From: Ancrocorticia populi
GTDB taxonomy: Bacteria > Actinomycetota > Actinomycetes > Actinomycetales > Actinomycetaceae
NCBI RefSeq assembly: GCF_003123745.1
Contig: NZ_QETB01000005.1
Span: 124,001-188,000, forward strand
DNA: 64,000 bases
Direction of reading: 5' to 3'
Part shown: positions 17,333 through 26,625 of the stretch, piece after piece
How the letters are laid out: each line of letters opens with the position of its first letter
How positions within the stretch are numbered: position 1 is the stretch's first letter
Notes under the pieces: generated by a model
What the model saw: only the letters and a program-made list of their open reading frames with translations
Told to the model about the DNA's origin: nothing
Databases searched by the model: none
Program-made: the position numbers and the translations under genes

Positions 17333-18205
17333 ATGGCAGTCGTTACCATGCGCCAGCTGCTTGAAGCTGGTGTCCACTTCGGGCATCAGACCCGCCGCTG
17401 GAACCCGAAGATGAAGCGTTACATCCTCACCGATCGTAACTCGATCTACATCATCGATCTCCAGCAGACCGTTGATTACATCAACAAGACCTACGACTTC
17501 GTCAAGGAGACCGTTGCTCACGGTGGCAACATCCTTTTCGTTGGCACGAAGAAGCAGGCTCAGACGGCCGTCAAGGAGCAGGCTGAGCGCGTTGGCATGC
17601 CCTACGTGAACGAGCGCTGGCTCGGCGGCATGCTGACCAACTTCCAGACAGTCTCCAAGCGTATCTCCCGCCTCAAGGAGCTGGAGCTCATTGACTTCGA
17701 CGATGTGGCAGGATCTGGCCGCACCAAGAAGGAACTCCTCATGATGCGCCGCGAGAAGGAAAAGCTCGAGCGTACGCTCGGCGGTATCCGCGACATGACC
17801 AAGGTTCCCTCGGCCGTGTGGATCGTTGACACCAACAAGGAGCACTTGGCAGTTGCTGAGGCACACAAGCTCAATATCCCCGTTGTTGCCATCCTCGATA
17901 CCAACTGTGATCCGGATGATGTCAATTACGCGATCCCCGGCAATGACGATGCCATTGGCGCCGTTGGCTTGTTGACCCGCGTGATTGCTGATGCCGTGGC
18001 TGATGGCCTTTTGGCACGTGGCGGCGGAGCTGCCACTGAGGAAGAGCCCATGCCCGAGTGGGAGCGCGAGATTCTCGCTGCCAGTGAAGGCGAAGAGGCT
18101 CCCGCGGCCGAAGAGGCACCCGCAGCTGAAGAGACTCCGGCTGCAGAAGAAGCTCCCGCGGCAGAGGCAGAAGAAGCTCCCGCAGCGGACGCTCCTCAGG
18201 CCTGA
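17333..18205 (+). CDS. rpsB: 30S ribosomal protein S2
   Basis: Component of the 30S subunit platform, needed for S1 binding. The first 240 of 290 residues match uS2: [66 protein letters not shown]. The C-terminus adds about 50 residues of a low-complexity Glu-Ala-Pro tail (repeats of the type EEAPAA), typical of actinobacteria. The ATG at 17333 follows GAAAGGA. tsf begins 30 bp downstream in the same unit. Confidence 0.98.
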   Translation: MAVVTMRQLLEAGVHFGHQTRRWNPKMKRYILTDRNSIYIIDLQQTVDYINKTYDFVKETVAHGGNILFVGTKKQAQTAVKEQAERVGMPYVNERWLGGMLTNFQTVSKRISRLKELELIDFDDVAGSGRTKKELLMMRREKEKLERTLGGIRDMTKVPSAVWIVDTNKEHLAVAEAHKLNIPVVAILDTNCDPDDVNYAIPGNDDAIGAVGLLTRVIADAVADGLLARGGGAATEEEPMPEWEREILAASEGEEAPAAEEAPAAEETPAAEEAPAAEAEEAPAADAPQA

Positions 18206-18235
18206 TTCCCCGAAAACTCAGTAGAAAGAACGTAG

Positions 18236-19084
18236 ATGGCAAACTTTACTGTTGCTGACGTCAAGGCGCTGCGTGACAAGACCGGCGCAGGCATGATGGA
18301 CGTGAAGAAGGCTCTCGACGAAGCGGATGGCGATGTCACCGCAGCCGAGGAGATCCTTCGAGTCAAGGGCATGAAGTCCATTTCCAAGCGTGAGGGCCGC
18401 ACGGCCGCGAACGGCTTGGTAGTGTCCGCAGTTCGCGATTCTGCGGCAGGCCAGCGCGGCGTGCTCGTTGAGGTGAACGCGGAGACTGACTTCGTGGCTA
18501 AGAATGAGAAGTTCATCGAGATGTCGGAAGAGATCATCGAAGCCGCTGTGGTTTCGGGTGCTTCTGACGTTGATTCCCTCCTTGGCGCCAAGCTGGGCGA
18601 GGGCACGGTTAAGGACCGCATTGATGGCATGATTGCCATCATCGGCGAGAAGATGGAAATCTCTCACGTCGAGGTTCTTGAAGGTGCGCACGTTGAGGCT
18701 TACATGCACCGCACGAACCCAGATCTGCCGCCGCAGGTTGGTGTTCTTGTGTCCACCGATGCAGGAGCAGCATCCGTTGCTCACGATATCGCTGTGCACA
18801 TCGCGGCTCTGTCCCCCTCCTACCTGAACCGTGAATCGGTTCCGCAGGATGTCGTGGATAACGAGACCCGCATCGCCACCGAAACCACGATCGCCGAGGG
18901 CAAGCCCGAGAAGGCTGTCCCGAAGATCGTTGAGGGCCGCATGAACGGTTTCTACAAGTCCGTGGTGCTGGAGGATCAGGGCTTCGCTCGCGATCCCAAG
19001 GTCTCCGTGGGCCAGGTTGCTAAGGCCGCCGGCGGCAAGGTCACTGGCTTTGTTCGCCTGCGCGTGGGTGCTTCCGCTGAGTAA
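18236..19084 (+). CDS. tsf: Elongation factor Ts
   Basis: Guanine-nucleotide exchange factor for EF-Tu. The 282 residues contain the N-terminal UBA-like domain (VKALRDKTGAGMMDVKKAL), then the core with GVLVEVNAETDFVAKNEKF and VAVHIAALSP-like VHIAALSPSYLNRE, and a complete dimerisation region. It forms one unit with rpsB and ends at a strong terminator. In many actinomycetes pyrH is the next gene; here about 9.6 kb of other genes lies between. Confidence 0.98.
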   Translation: MANFTVADVKALRDKTGAGMMDVKKALDEADGDVTAAEEILRVKGMKSISKREGRTAANGLVVSAVRDSAAGQRGVLVEVNAETDFVAKNEKFIEMSEEIIEAAVVSGASDVDSLLGAKLGEGTVKDRIDGMIAIIGEKMEISHVEVLEGAHVEAYMHRTNPDLPPQVGVLVSTDAGAASVAHDIAVHIAALSPSYLNRESVPQDVVDNETRIATETTIAEGKPEKAVPKIVEGRMNGFYKSVVLEDQGFARDPKVSVGQVAKAAGGKVTGFVRLRVGASAE

Positions 19085-19101
19085 TCGGCGCTAGTAGCTA
19101 G

Positions 19102-19134
19102 AAAGCCGGGGTACGTCATGTACCCCGGCTTTTT
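19102..19134 (+). terminator. Rho-independent terminator after tsf
   Basis: A 13-bp stem, AAAGCCGGGGTAC at 19102-19114 with GTACCCCGGCTTT at 19120-19132, has a 5-nt loop and a T-run. It marks the end of rpsB-tsf and the left edge of the accessory block. Confidence 0.9.
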
Positions 19135-19160
19135 CATTGTCGACGACGACGAATCGCCCC

Positions 19161-20519
19161 TCAGTTCTTGAAACCGTGCACGGGTGCGGGAATGATACCG
19201 CCGCGAGCAATGAAGGCCTCAGAGGAGTACGGGCTGACGGGCATGACGGGAGCCTGCCCTAAGAGCCCACCGAATTCGACCATATCGCCTTCCTGAGTGC
19301 CGGGTGCGGGGATCACGCGGACCGCGGTGGTCTTATGATTCATGACTCCGATGGCGGCCTCATCAGCAATCATGCCGGCGATGGCAGACGCGGGCGTATC
19401 GCCGGGTACAGCCACCATGTCCAGCCCCACGGAGCAGATAGCCGTCATCGCTTCGAGCTTCGCGAGCGAGATAGCTCCCATCGCGGCAGCCTCAATCATT
19501 CCTTCATCCTCGGACACGGGGATGAACGATCCGGAGAGGCCCCCCACGTGGGAGCAGGCCATGAGACCGCCCTTCTTCACCGCATCGTTGAGCAGGGCGA
19601 GTGCCGCTGTTGTCCCGTGAGCACCAACTCGTTCGATGCCCATGGCCTCGAGAGCGCGGGCTACGGAATCTCCCACTTCGGCCGTGGGTGCCAGCGAGAG
19701 GTCCACGATACCGAACTTGACACCTAGACGCTCCGCTGCGAGGTTGCCCACCAGCTCACCCATTCGGGTCACCTTGAAGGCGGCCTTCTTAACCGCTTCG
19801 GCAACTATGTCAAAAGGAGCGTCGGGCACGGCCTCGATGGCACGTTTGATTACTCCGGGGCCGGATACCCCAACCGAGACCACGCAGTCGGGCATTTCGG
19901 GTCCATGGAAGGCACCGGCCATGAAGGGGTTGTCCCCAACGGAGTTAGCAAACACCACCAGCTTCGCCGCGCCTAGGCCGCCCTCTGATTGTGACGCGGT
20001 TTCTACGATGGCGCGTCCCATATCGGCAACGGCATGCATGTTGATACCGGCGCGGGAGGATCCGATGTTCACCGAGGAACACACGATATCCGTCTGGGCC
20101 AGGGCTTGCGGAATCGAGGAGATGAGATTCTGATCGGAGGATGTGGCACCCTTCTCTACCAGAGCCGAGAATCCTCCAATGAAATCTACGCCGGCCTGTT
20201 TTCCGGCGTCATCGAGCATTCGGGCCCACGGGAGTAGGTCGGATTCGTGTGAGGCTGCTGCAACGAGTGCAATAGGGGTGACGGAAATCCGCTTGTTGAT
20301 AATAGGAATGCCCAGCTCGGCTTCGAGTTCCTCGCACACCTCAACGAGGCGAGCAGCCTGCGCGGTGATGCGGTCAAAGCAGCGGGTACGGGCCCTTTCC
20401 CCGTCGCTATCGGCGCAATCCATGAGGGAGATACCCATCGTGACGGTGCGGATATCGAGTCTATCCTCGGAGATCATCTGGATGGTCTCCAAGATGTTGT
20501 CAGCCGTGTCCATGGCCAT
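19161..20519 (-). CDS. UPF0210 (DUF711) family protein
   Basis: Conserved protein related by fold to glycyl-radical enzymes (the PFL-like DUF711 family); its reaction is unknown. The 452 residues include [20 protein letters not shown] at the start, [14 protein letters not shown], and a glycine-rich C-terminal half. The ATG at 20519 has GGAGG 9 bp upstream; a TTG six bases earlier is less likely. It lies 14 bp after the ACT-domain gene, and this ACT-UPF0210 pair is widely conserved, suggesting that the ACT protein regulates or partners it. Confidence 0.92.
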   Translation of the reverse strand: MAMDTADNILETIQMISEDRLDIRTVTMGISLMDCADSDGERARTRCFDRITAQAARLVEVCEELEAELGIPIINKRISVTPIALVAAASHESDLLPWARMLDDAGKQAGVDFIGGFSALVEKGATSSDQNLISSIPQALAQTDIVCSSVNIGSSRAGINMHAVADMGRAIVETASQSEGGLGAAKLVVFANSVGDNPFMAGAFHGPEMPDCVVSVGVSGPGVIKRAIEAVPDAPFDIVAEAVKKAAFKVTRMGELVGNLAAERLGVKFGIVDLSLAPTAEVGDSVARALEAMGIERVGAHGTTAALALLNDAVKKGGLMACSHVGGLSGSFIPVSEDEGMIEAAAMGAISLAKLEAMTAICSVGLDMVAVPGDTPASAIAGMIADEAAIGVMNHKTTAVRVIPAPGTQEGDMVEFGGLLGQAPVMPVSPYSSEAFIARGGIIPAPVHGFKN

Positions 20520-20533
20520 TGACAAGATCCTCC

Positions 20534-20803
20534 CTACAGGCTGTGCATTGCGTTGAAGATGGCTTCGGACTGCATGTGAACTTCCATTCCGATGCTTGTA
20601 CCGATCTTGCTCATGGCGGCCTGAAGCTCTGGCAGCGTGATATCGGTTTCCTCGAAGTCCACTTGGAGGATCATGGTGAAGTATTCGCCCATGAGCGTCT
20701 GTGAGACGTTGGTGATGTTGGCATCGTGTTCGGCGAGCCCGGTCGCGATTGCCGCGATGATGCCTGTGTGGTCAATACCGGTGACCGTCATAATTGCGCG
20801 CAT
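20534..20803 (-). CDS. ACT-domain protein, UPF0237 family
   Basis: Small regulatory ligand-binding protein of unknown ligand. The 89 residues are a single ACT domain: [21 protein letters not shown] at the start (beta-alpha with the GIDHTG turn), [20 protein letters not shown] in the middle, and IGMEVHMQ at the second strand. It precedes the UPF0210 gene with a 14-bp gap on the same strand and is divergent from the retron-like RNA and RT. Its own promoter must lie within about 20804-20875. Confidence 0.92.
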   Translation of the reverse strand: MRAIMTVTGIDHTGIIAAIATGLAEHDANITNVSQTLMGEYFTMILQVDFEETDITLPELQAAMSKIGTSIGMEVHMQSEAIFNAMHSL

Positions 20804-20839
20804 GAAACCTAGTCTGTCACGAAGCCTGCCACTTTTCCC

Positions 20840-20868
20840 TTCACACGCCAGTCACTGCGGTATAGGCT
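20840..20868 (+). promoter_or_regulatory. Promoter of the retron-like RNA/RT unit
   Basis: TTCACA (20840-20845) and TAGGCT (20863-20868) are separated by exactly 17 bp. This predicts a transcript start near 20875, just before the candidate a1 arm of the structured RNA. It is the only good plus-strand promoter match seen between the ACT gene and the RT. Confidence 0.6.
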
Positions 20869-20876
20869 TATTGAAC

Positions 20877-21062
20877 CAGTTGGAGAGATCGCAGCGAAGC
20901 GGTTGTGCCAGTTTTCTGGCTCGAAGGGTTGAGGGGATTCCCCTCAATCTGGGGTGCGGCTGACCGTGCTCTACGGAAGAGCTTCCGCAATGGTTGGGCG
21001 GCGGCAGCTATCTGCTACGCATCTACCTGCCGTCCCGCCCCGTTCCGGCAACTCTCCGTTTG
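20877..21062 (+). ncRNA. Candidate retron msr-msd RNA
   Basis: A 186-nt gene-free stretch upstream of an RT that folds as retron RNAs do. Candidate arms are a1 at 20877-20887 and a2 at 21052-21062: GGAGAG/CTCTCC plus flanking pairs including two G-T and one mismatch. Just inside a1, AGC at 20893-20895 offers a branching G. Hairpins follow: GCCAG-TTTT-CTGGC (20907-20920); TTGAGGGG-ATT-CCCCTCAA (20929-20947); TGCGG/CCGCA (20955-20959, 20985-20989) enclosing GCTCT/AGAGC. The msd candidate is a long hairpin, GGGCGGCGGCAG (20996-21007) with CTGCCG-TC-CCGCCC (21027-21040), 12 bp with a 2-nt bulge and 19-nt loop. The small msr stems with a T-rich loop and one long distal stem match known layouts. 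No sequence family is recognised. Confidence 0.6.
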
Positions 21063-21117
21063 ACAACGTCGAGATCAAAGTTAGTTGCGATCCTCCACTG
21101 GCCCAGGAGGCATTCTC

Positions 21118-22131
21118 ATGAGCAAAGACCCGGCTAGCGTAGCAAGCCTCGGTGAGCTTGCCACGCTCACTGAAACCCCGTATTGGTACCTCAGGTCCAT
21201 CGTGGAGAGGCGCACGGACCCCTATATGAGCCTACAGCGAGCTAAACGCGGGGGAGGGGTACGCCCCATCTCGGCTCCCGAGCCGCCACTCATGCATGTA
21301 CAACGCTGGATCCTGCACAATGTGTTGGACGGACTCGATGAGCACAGTGCGAGCTATGCGTACCGCAGGGGCCGCTCCATTGCTCACTGCGCGAAGGCCC
21401 ACGTGGGAGCCCGCTGGCTCGTCAAGATGGATATCCATAACTTCTTCGGGACGGTAACCGAACAACGCGTTTACAAGGTGTTCCGTGACCTTGGGTATGA
21501 GCGTCTCATAAGCCTCGAAATGGCGCGTTTGTGCACACGTGAAGAAATGAAATCGTCCACCCGTGCACCAGGCTTTCGTTACACGGCCGTGCCCTCTTAC
21601 GTTTCCGGAACCATCGGAGTGCTCCCGCAGGGTGCGCCAACATCGGGAGCGCTCGCGAATGCCGTGGCCACACGGATTGACCGCGCCCTCTCTGGACTGT
21701 TGGGGGATAGAGGTATCACCTATACCCGATACAGCGACGATCTTACGTTCTCTACACGCGATGGTTTCGATCGCGTGCGCGCGAGTGACCTCATTAGCCA
21801 AGTGACTGGAGTCGTGCAGAGCTGCGGCTTTCAGGTGCACAAGAAGAAGACGCACGTGGTCCCGCCTGGGGCGAGGCATGTGGTCTTGGGGCTTCTGGTA
21901 ACGGAAAACAACGTGCGGCTTCTTCCCGAAATCAGGAGGAGGATTGAGCAGCACGTGCGCGGCGTTGAGGGCTTTGGCGTTCGCCACCACGCCGATCACA
22001 GGGGCTTCGATGATCCGTCGGCGATGATCGGCTATGTTGGGGGATGCCTCTCCTTTGCCTTGTCCGTAGATCCTGACTGGGCGGCGCCGATGTACCGCCG
22101 CTGGATGAAGGCGTTGTCCGCTCCATGGTGA
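21118..22131 (+). CDS. Retron-type reverse transcriptase
   Basis: RNA-directed DNA polymerase expected to copy the msd part of the adjacent RNA into msDNA. The 337 residues carry the RT motifs: RGGGVRPISAPEPPL (44-58), the first catalytic Asp in KMDIHNFFG (D105), LPQGAPTSGALANAVATRID (169-188, the retron-style QGAPTS block), the YSDD box at 205-208 and HKKKTH (241-246). The retron VTG position reads VLG (256-258). There is no maturase, HNH or protease domain, and the size fits a retron RT rather than a group II intron. The ATG at 21118 has AGGAGG 7 bp upstream. The stop overlaps the first ATG of the AraC gene by 7 bp. No standard retron effector is recognised nearby. Confidence 0.88.
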   Translation: MSKDPASVASLGELATLTETPYWYLRSIVERRTDPYMSLQRAKRGGGVRPISAPEPPLMHVQRWILHNVLDGLDEHSASYAYRRGRSIAHCAKAHVGARWLVKMDIHNFFGTVTEQRVYKVFRDLGYERLISLEMARLCTREEMKSSTRAPGFRYTAVPSYVSGTIGVLPQGAPTSGALANAVATRIDRALSGLLGDRGITYTRYSDDLTFSTRDGFDRVRASDLISQVTGVVQSCGFQVHKKKTHVVPPGARHVVLGLLVTENNVRLLPEIRRRIEQHVRGVEGFGVRHHADHRGFDDPSAMIGYVGGCLSFALSVDPDWAAPMYRRWMKALSAPW

Positions 22132-23258
22132 GACCATTGGCCCACGTATTTTCGCTGTTGCCAGCGCACACTGGAGCCATGGGACAGGGCAGAAACGATG
22201 AGTTCTATTATGAGCATCTCGCGCCCTCACGTGGGATCCACGCATGGCAATATGTGTATGAAATCGGCTCCTATCACTATAATTGGCACCCCGCTCTCGA
22301 ATTGCTGCTCGTTCTGACCGGTGAGGTTGAAGTATGTGCAGATGGATCAACATCGGTTTTGGGGCCTGGGGATCTCGTCCTCATTAACTCGGGTGAAGGG
22401 CACGCAACGCTCGCCAAGACGCCGAACTCTGTAGTACTCCTCCTCCACTTGGACCAGTCTTACTTGGCAGGCTTCACACCTGACGGTGCGGCGCAGACTT
22501 TCGCTTGCCGGAGTACCCCCGTCACTCGGTCGGACCCCGGATTCACCGAATTGCGGCGAATTCTCGCGGGCATGATGCTGGGCACCCCCGCAGATTCTCC
22601 GGGAGCTATCGCCTCGTATGAGTCGGGGCTTGCTCGGGTTGTTCAGTTACTCTTCGAACACTTTGTGGTAGAAGAGGCGCCCACACTCCGAGCTGACACG
22701 ATTGGGCGTGATACCGCGCTGACCCGAGCCACGGCGTACATTGAACGGCACCACTGTGAACGGATTACGCTCAAACAGCTCAGCGAGGTTACGGGATACT
22801 TTCCGAGTTACGTATCCGAGCTGTTCAGTCAGACTCTCGGGATGACAACCTCGGCGTATATTCGCCGAGTCCGGCTGGCACACGCGGTCACCGAACTTAG
22901 CCAGACGGGAAAACGTATCAGCGATGTGGCGATAGAAAGCGGGTTTCCCGAAGTGAAATCGTTTAACGCCGCTTTTCACCAAGCGTTTGGTAAGACCCCA
23001 TCGCAGTACCGGCAGCATTTGCGCGAGCTTGGTGACCGGATCCAACTGGTCGATGAGTCGTTCCACGAGCAGTTTATTCCTCGCTCCAGTGAGAGAATCA
23101 ATCGGGTACTTCGGAGCTTCGCTCAGATGGCGGGGTCCTGCCCCAGCGTGTGCCCACGTCCGGCGCTTGGACCACTGGTGGAGGGATCGATTGCCGAGTC
23201 AATCGATTTGGCCCATGATCTGATCTCTCGTCTCGAGAAGCTCTCCGGAGTGCAGTAG
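22125..23258 (+). CDS. AraC-family transcriptional regulator with cupin domain
   Basis: Likely activator of the downstream dicarboxylate genes. Residues about 40-120 form a cupin-type sensor (HPALELLLVLTGEVEV, GPGDLVLINSGEGHA). Residues about 205-305 hold two helix-turn-helix motifs (ITLKQLSEVTGYFPSYVSEL and ISDVAIESGFPEVKSFNAAF, ending FGKTPSQYR). About 70 further residues of unknown role follow. Start: the ATG at 22125 overlaps the RT stop and would add 18 poorly conserved residues; the ATG at 22179 (MGQGRNDEFYY) is the other candidate and may be the true start. It is 248 bp from ttdA, same strand. A link to the retron through translational coupling is possible but not shown. Confidence 0.88.
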   Translation: MVRPLAHVFSLLPAHTGAMGQGRNDEFYYEHLAPSRGIHAWQYVYEIGSYHYNWHPALELLLVLTGEVEVCADGSTSVLGPGDLVLINSGEGHATLAKTPNSVVLLLHLDQSYLAGFTPDGAAQTFACRSTPVTRSDPGFTELRRILAGMMLGTPADSPGAIASYESGLARVVQLLFEHFVVEEAPTLRADTIGRDTALTRATAYIERHHCERITLKQLSEVTGYFPSYVSELFSQTLGMTTSAYIRRVRLAHAVTELSQTGKRISDVAIESGFPEVKSFNAAFHQAFGKTPSQYRQHLRELGDRIQLVDESFHEQFIPRSSERINRVLRSFAQMAGSCPSVCPRPALGPLVEGSIAESIDLAHDLISRLEKLSGVQ

Positions 23259-23506
23259 CCCAAGCTGAATGGGCATTAATTCGGAACTGCTGGTCCTCCT
23301 AGTTTGCCGTTTACGCGCGAAGCCCTGAAAACACGCCGAATTGTCTGGGGAATTCTTTTGTCGCGGCTGCCTTAGTGTGTTCGCGCACACGGTGTTAGTG
23401 CGAGCATCAGAGTGTCTCTTGCCGAAGATCAGCACAGCGCCGTCTGGCGGTCCTCGAAATACTAGGAGTACACATACCCCACCTATAGCAAGGGAGGTCT
23501 CGGGTT
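23259..23506 (+). other. Intergenic region before the tartrate operon
   Basis: The 248 bp hold no gene. A small inverted repeat GTGTG/CACAC with a short loop lies at 23375-23390 and could be part of a regulator site. No firm promoter match was found. A good ribosome site GGGAGG at about 23491 serves ttdA. Confidence 0.35.
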
Positions 23507-24436
23507 ATGAGTACACAGGTTGAGAGCCAACCGGGCATGGAGCTAGATGATGGAGCTGCACGTCTAATCGATATGATCGGGACGTTCACGACGATCGTCA
23601 GCCAAAAATTACCTGATGATGTGACAGAGAAGCTCCGCGAATTGGCTGAGGAAGAAGATCAGCCGATGGCCAAGATGATCTATGAGACGATGGTGAAGAA
23701 CCAGAATCTCGCATGGGATCTGCGGCGCCCTTCATGCCAAGATACCGGGCTTGTTCAGATGTTCATGCGCGTGGGAACACATTTTCCGTACATCGATGTC
23801 ATGGAAGATGTTTTGGAAAAGGCAGTTGATAAGGCCACAGCAGATGCTCCACTGCGTCTCAACTCAGTTGAGACGTTTGAGGAAGTGAACACTGGTACCA
23901 ACACCGGAACCAAGTCGCCATGGATCTACTCCCAGATGATCTCGAACTCGGATGAACTGGAAGTGGACGTCTATCTGGCCGGCGGTGGCTGCTCCCTCCC
24001 GGGACAGGGTAAGACTCTGATGCCAGGCGAAGGCTACGAGGCCGCCGTCAAGTTTGTGCTTGATGTCATGACGTCGTACGGCGTGAATGCATGCCCGCCA
24101 TTGCTTGTGGGAGTGGGTATCGGTACGTCCATCGATTCTGCCGCCTACATGTCCAAAGCGGCACTCATGCGTCCAGTCGGAAGCCATTCGGCCAATTCGA
24201 AGGCCGCTGAGCTTGAAGTCCTGTTAAAGGATGCGATTGATTCCATCGGACTTGGGCCTCAGGGCCTTGGTGGGAACCGCTCCGTCATGGGAGTACACAT
24301 CGAGAACTCTGCACGCCATCCATCGGTTCTCTCGGTTGCGGTCAACACCGGTTGTTGGTCGCACCGCCGCGGAACAATTCGAATCAAAAGCGATCTTAGC
24401 TATGAGCTACTCACACACAAGGGGATGGAGTTGTGA
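23507..24436 (+). CDS. ttdA: L(+)-tartrate dehydratase-like alpha subunit
   Basis: Iron-sulfur hydro-lyase subunit; with TtdB it would convert L(+)-tartrate to oxaloacetate. The 309 residues align in order with E. coli TtdA (303 aa) as I recall it: [69 protein letters not shown] and [13 protein letters not shown]. The cysteines in [13 protein letters not shown] and NTGCWSH are the expected 4Fe-4S ligands. Class I fumarases share this fold, so fumarate or another hydroxy acid cannot be excluded. The stop overlaps the ttdB start (GTGA). Confidence 0.9.
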   Translation: MSTQVESQPGMELDDGAARLIDMIGTFTTIVSQKLPDDVTEKLRELAEEEDQPMAKMIYETMVKNQNLAWDLRRPSCQDTGLVQMFMRVGTHFPYIDVMEDVLEKAVDKATADAPLRLNSVETFEEVNTGTNTGTKSPWIYSQMISNSDELEVDVYLAGGGCSLPGQGKTLMPGEGYEAAVKFVLDVMTSYGVNACPPLLVGVGIGTSIDSAAYMSKAALMRPVGSHSANSKAAELEVLLKDAIDSIGLGPQGLGGNRSVMGVHIENSARHPSVLSVAVNTGCWSHRRGTIRIKSDLSYELLTHKGMEL

Positions 24437-25059
24437 CCACCACACTGACCACACCAATCAAGCCGGAAGATGTTGAAGATCTTCGTGTCGGGGACGTTGT
24501 ATTCCTCGACGGATACATTGTGACGTGCCGGGACGTTCCTCACCGACGTGTTGTTGAATTAGATCGTGAGCTGCCCATCGATATCTCCGAGGGTGCCATC
24601 TTGCATGCAGGCCCGATCATGCGGCAGGTATCAGGCCAAAATGAGGGCGAGGAAGAAAAGTACGAGTGTGTATCGGTTGGCCCCACAACCTCGATGAGGA
24701 TGGAGAAGTTCGAGGACGAGTTCATCCGTAAGACCGGTGTGAGGCTAGTTGTTGGCAAGGGAGGCATGGGTCCTAACACCGAACGCGGATGCACAGAATA
24801 CAAGGCGCTTCACTGCGTGTTCCCTGCGGGCAACGCGGTGATCGCTGCTACGTCCGTAGAGGAAGTTGAAGGCAGGTATTGGCCCGAACTTGGTATGCCG
24901 GAATCGCTATGGGTTCTACGTGTCAAGCAGTTTGGACCGCTCATCGTTTCGATCGATACACAGGGCAACAACATCTTCGAGCAGAAGAAGGTTGAGTACA
25001 ACATCAGGAAGGATGCTGTTCTCCCGTCCTTGTACGAAAAGGTTAGGTACATTAAATGA
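24433..25059 (+). CDS. ttdB: L(+)-tartrate dehydratase-like beta subunit
   Basis: Small subunit of the two-subunit hydro-lyase. The 208 residues match E. coli TtdB along most of their length: [83 protein letters not shown] and a C-terminal VRYIK. It starts with GTG inside the ttdA stop and ends inside the ATGA start of the transporter, so all three genes are translationally coupled. Confidence 0.92.
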   Translation: MTTTLTTPIKPEDVEDLRVGDVVFLDGYIVTCRDVPHRRVVELDRELPIDISEGAILHAGPIMRQVSGQNEGEEEKYECVSVGPTTSMRMEKFEDEFIRKTGVRLVVGKGGMGPNTERGCTEYKALHCVFPAGNAVIAATSVEEVEGRYWPELGMPESLWVLRVKQFGPLIVSIDTQGNNIFEQKKVEYNIRKDAVLPSLYEKVRYIK

Positions 25060-26531
25060 GCGCTCAGGCCACTGCTACTTCGGCGGCCGGGAAGCTCAAG
25101 GCGGAAGTTAGCCCGCTTAAACTTGCAATATGCGTTCTATTGGGCGTAGCTCTATGGCTGATCCCCACGCCGAACGGCCTTGAAGACAACGCTTGGCACC
25201 TTTTTGCCATCTTCCTCGCAACCATCGTAGGCATCATCATGAAGGCCGCCCCGATGGGTTCGCTGTCTGTCGTGGCCATGGCGCTTTGCGCCGGAACTCA
25301 GGTTCTGGTCCCCGGGGACGCCAAGGGGTCCATTGAGGCATCGCTCAGTGGGTTCTCCAACGCGACCATCTGGCTCATCGTCTCGGCCTTCTTTATCGCG
25401 CGAAGCGTTGTAAAGTCGGGGTTGGGTGAGAGGCTCGCCTACTTGTTCATCCGGGTATTTGGTAAGAGCACAATTGGTCTAGCTTACGGGCTGGGACTGA
25501 CGGATCTGGCTCTTTCTCCCTTCATCCCCTCGAACACGGCCCGCGCTGGCGGAATCGTCTACCCGATCACCAAGTCGATTGCCGAGCAGGCTGGCTCGCA
25601 TACGGAGGATCCGTCCACGCACCGAAAGGTTGGTTCCTACCTAGCGCTCACTGGATACAACATGGATCTGGCCGTCTCGGTCATTTTCCTCACGGGTGCG
25701 GCGCCAAATGCCATGGCAGTTCAACTTGCCATGGAGCAAGGTGTGGATATCTCGTGGACCGGGTGGCTGATGGCAGCTTTGCTGCCGGGTATCATTGGCG
25801 TCATTCTGGTGCCGATTATCCTCTACTTCACCTATCCTCCTGAAGTGAAGAAGACCCCAGAGGCGCCCAAGGAAGCTGTGGAGAAGCTCAAGGAACTCGG
25901 GAAGGTCACGAGACCCGAATGGACAACCCTTGCAGTATTCGTTGTGATCATCGTCCTTTGGGTGTTCGGCGCGGACATTCTCAACGCCACCACGGTTGCC
26001 TTCATCGGGCTTGCTGCTCTGCTCATTGGTAGGGCGCTCACTTGGGAAGACATGAAGTCTGAAAAGGCCGCATGGGACACCCTTGTGTGGTTCGCTGCGC
26101 TGGTTATGATGGGAACTTACCTTAACACCACCGGATTCATTTCGTGGTTCGGAGACGGCGTGGGTGGATGGCTGGAAGCGCAAGGAATGAGTCCAATTAT
26201 CGCCTTTGTTGCGCTCACAGTGGTCTACGCTCTCTCCCACTACTTGTTCGCATCTGGAACTGCGCATGCAGCTTCGATGTTCGCCGTATTCCTCGCGGTC
26301 GGGTTGGCCCTTGGGCTTCCAGCGGTACCGCTCGTAGTTTTCCTAGGCGCTTTGCCAACCATCATGGGTTGCCTTACCCATTACGGAAACGGTCCGGCGC
26401 CAATCTACTTTGGGTCCGGCTATGTTGAACTCCGGGCGTGGTGGGTGAACGGCCTCATCATTGGAGTAATGCACCTTGTTGTCTGGCTTGTGATCGGGAC
26501 TGCTTGGTGGAACATTATCGGTGTGTGGTGA
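25056..26531 (+). CDS. DASS/CitT-type dicarboxylate transporter, likely tartrate carrier
   Basis: Membrane carrier of the divalent anion:sodium symporter superfamily, similar in size and layout to the E. coli tartrate/succinate antiporter TtdT (487 aa). The 491 residues have about 12-13 hydrophobic segments. Visible signatures are [20 protein letters not shown], the substrate loop [27 protein letters not shown], and near the end [20 protein letters not shown]. It is coupled to ttdB (ATGA), supporting uptake of the dehydratase substrate. The exchanged or co-transported ion cannot be told. Confidence 0.88.
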   Translation: MSAQATATSAAGKLKAEVSPLKLAICVLLGVALWLIPTPNGLEDNAWHLFAIFLATIVGIIMKAAPMGSLSVVAMALCAGTQVLVPGDAKGSIEASLSGFSNATIWLIVSAFFIARSVVKSGLGERLAYLFIRVFGKSTIGLAYGLGLTDLALSPFIPSNTARAGGIVYPITKSIAEQAGSHTEDPSTHRKVGSYLALTGYNMDLAVSVIFLTGAAPNAMAVQLAMEQGVDISWTGWLMAALLPGIIGVILVPIILYFTYPPEVKKTPEAPKEAVEKLKELGKVTRPEWTTLAVFVVIIVLWVFGADILNATTVAFIGLAALLIGRALTWEDMKSEKAAWDTLVWFAALVMMGTYLNTTGFISWFGDGVGGWLEAQGMSPIIAFVALTVVYALSHYLFASGTAHAASMFAVFLAVGLALGLPAVPLVVFLGALPTIMGCLTHYGNGPAPIYFGSGYVELRAWWVNGLIIGVMHLVVWLVIGTAWWNIIGVW

Positions 26532-26625
26532 GTATGGCGTGAGAGGTGACGTCGTCGTCGGGGAAAATATGGTCATCGTGTAAACTGGTGGCGGTCATCC
26601 GCTCAACGTGAGGACTCAGCCCACC

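Noticed and set aside
17126-17866. 246-codon minus-strand frame over rpsB
   Set aside because: It lies antisense to ribosomal protein S2, and its composition (Leu, His, Val rich) mirrors the codon bias of the real gene.
20637-20963. 108-codon plus-strand frame across the ACT gene and retron RNA region
   Set aside because: It is antisense to a conserved ACT-domain gene and has no ribosome site. It would cover part of the proposed msr, where structure explains the sequence better.
21118-22131. RT as part of a group II intron or a diversity-generating retroelement
   Set aside because: There is no maturase/X-thumb or HNH extension, no intron-like 5' GTGCG or domain V/VI structure, and no template/variable repeat pair nearby. 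The QGAPTS block and size fit a retron RT better.
21232-22353. Long minus-strand open frame (373 codons) opposite the RT gene
   Set aside because: It is antisense to a well-supported RT with conserved motifs. The translation has no family features and an odd His/Arg-rich composition typical of a high-GC shadow frame.
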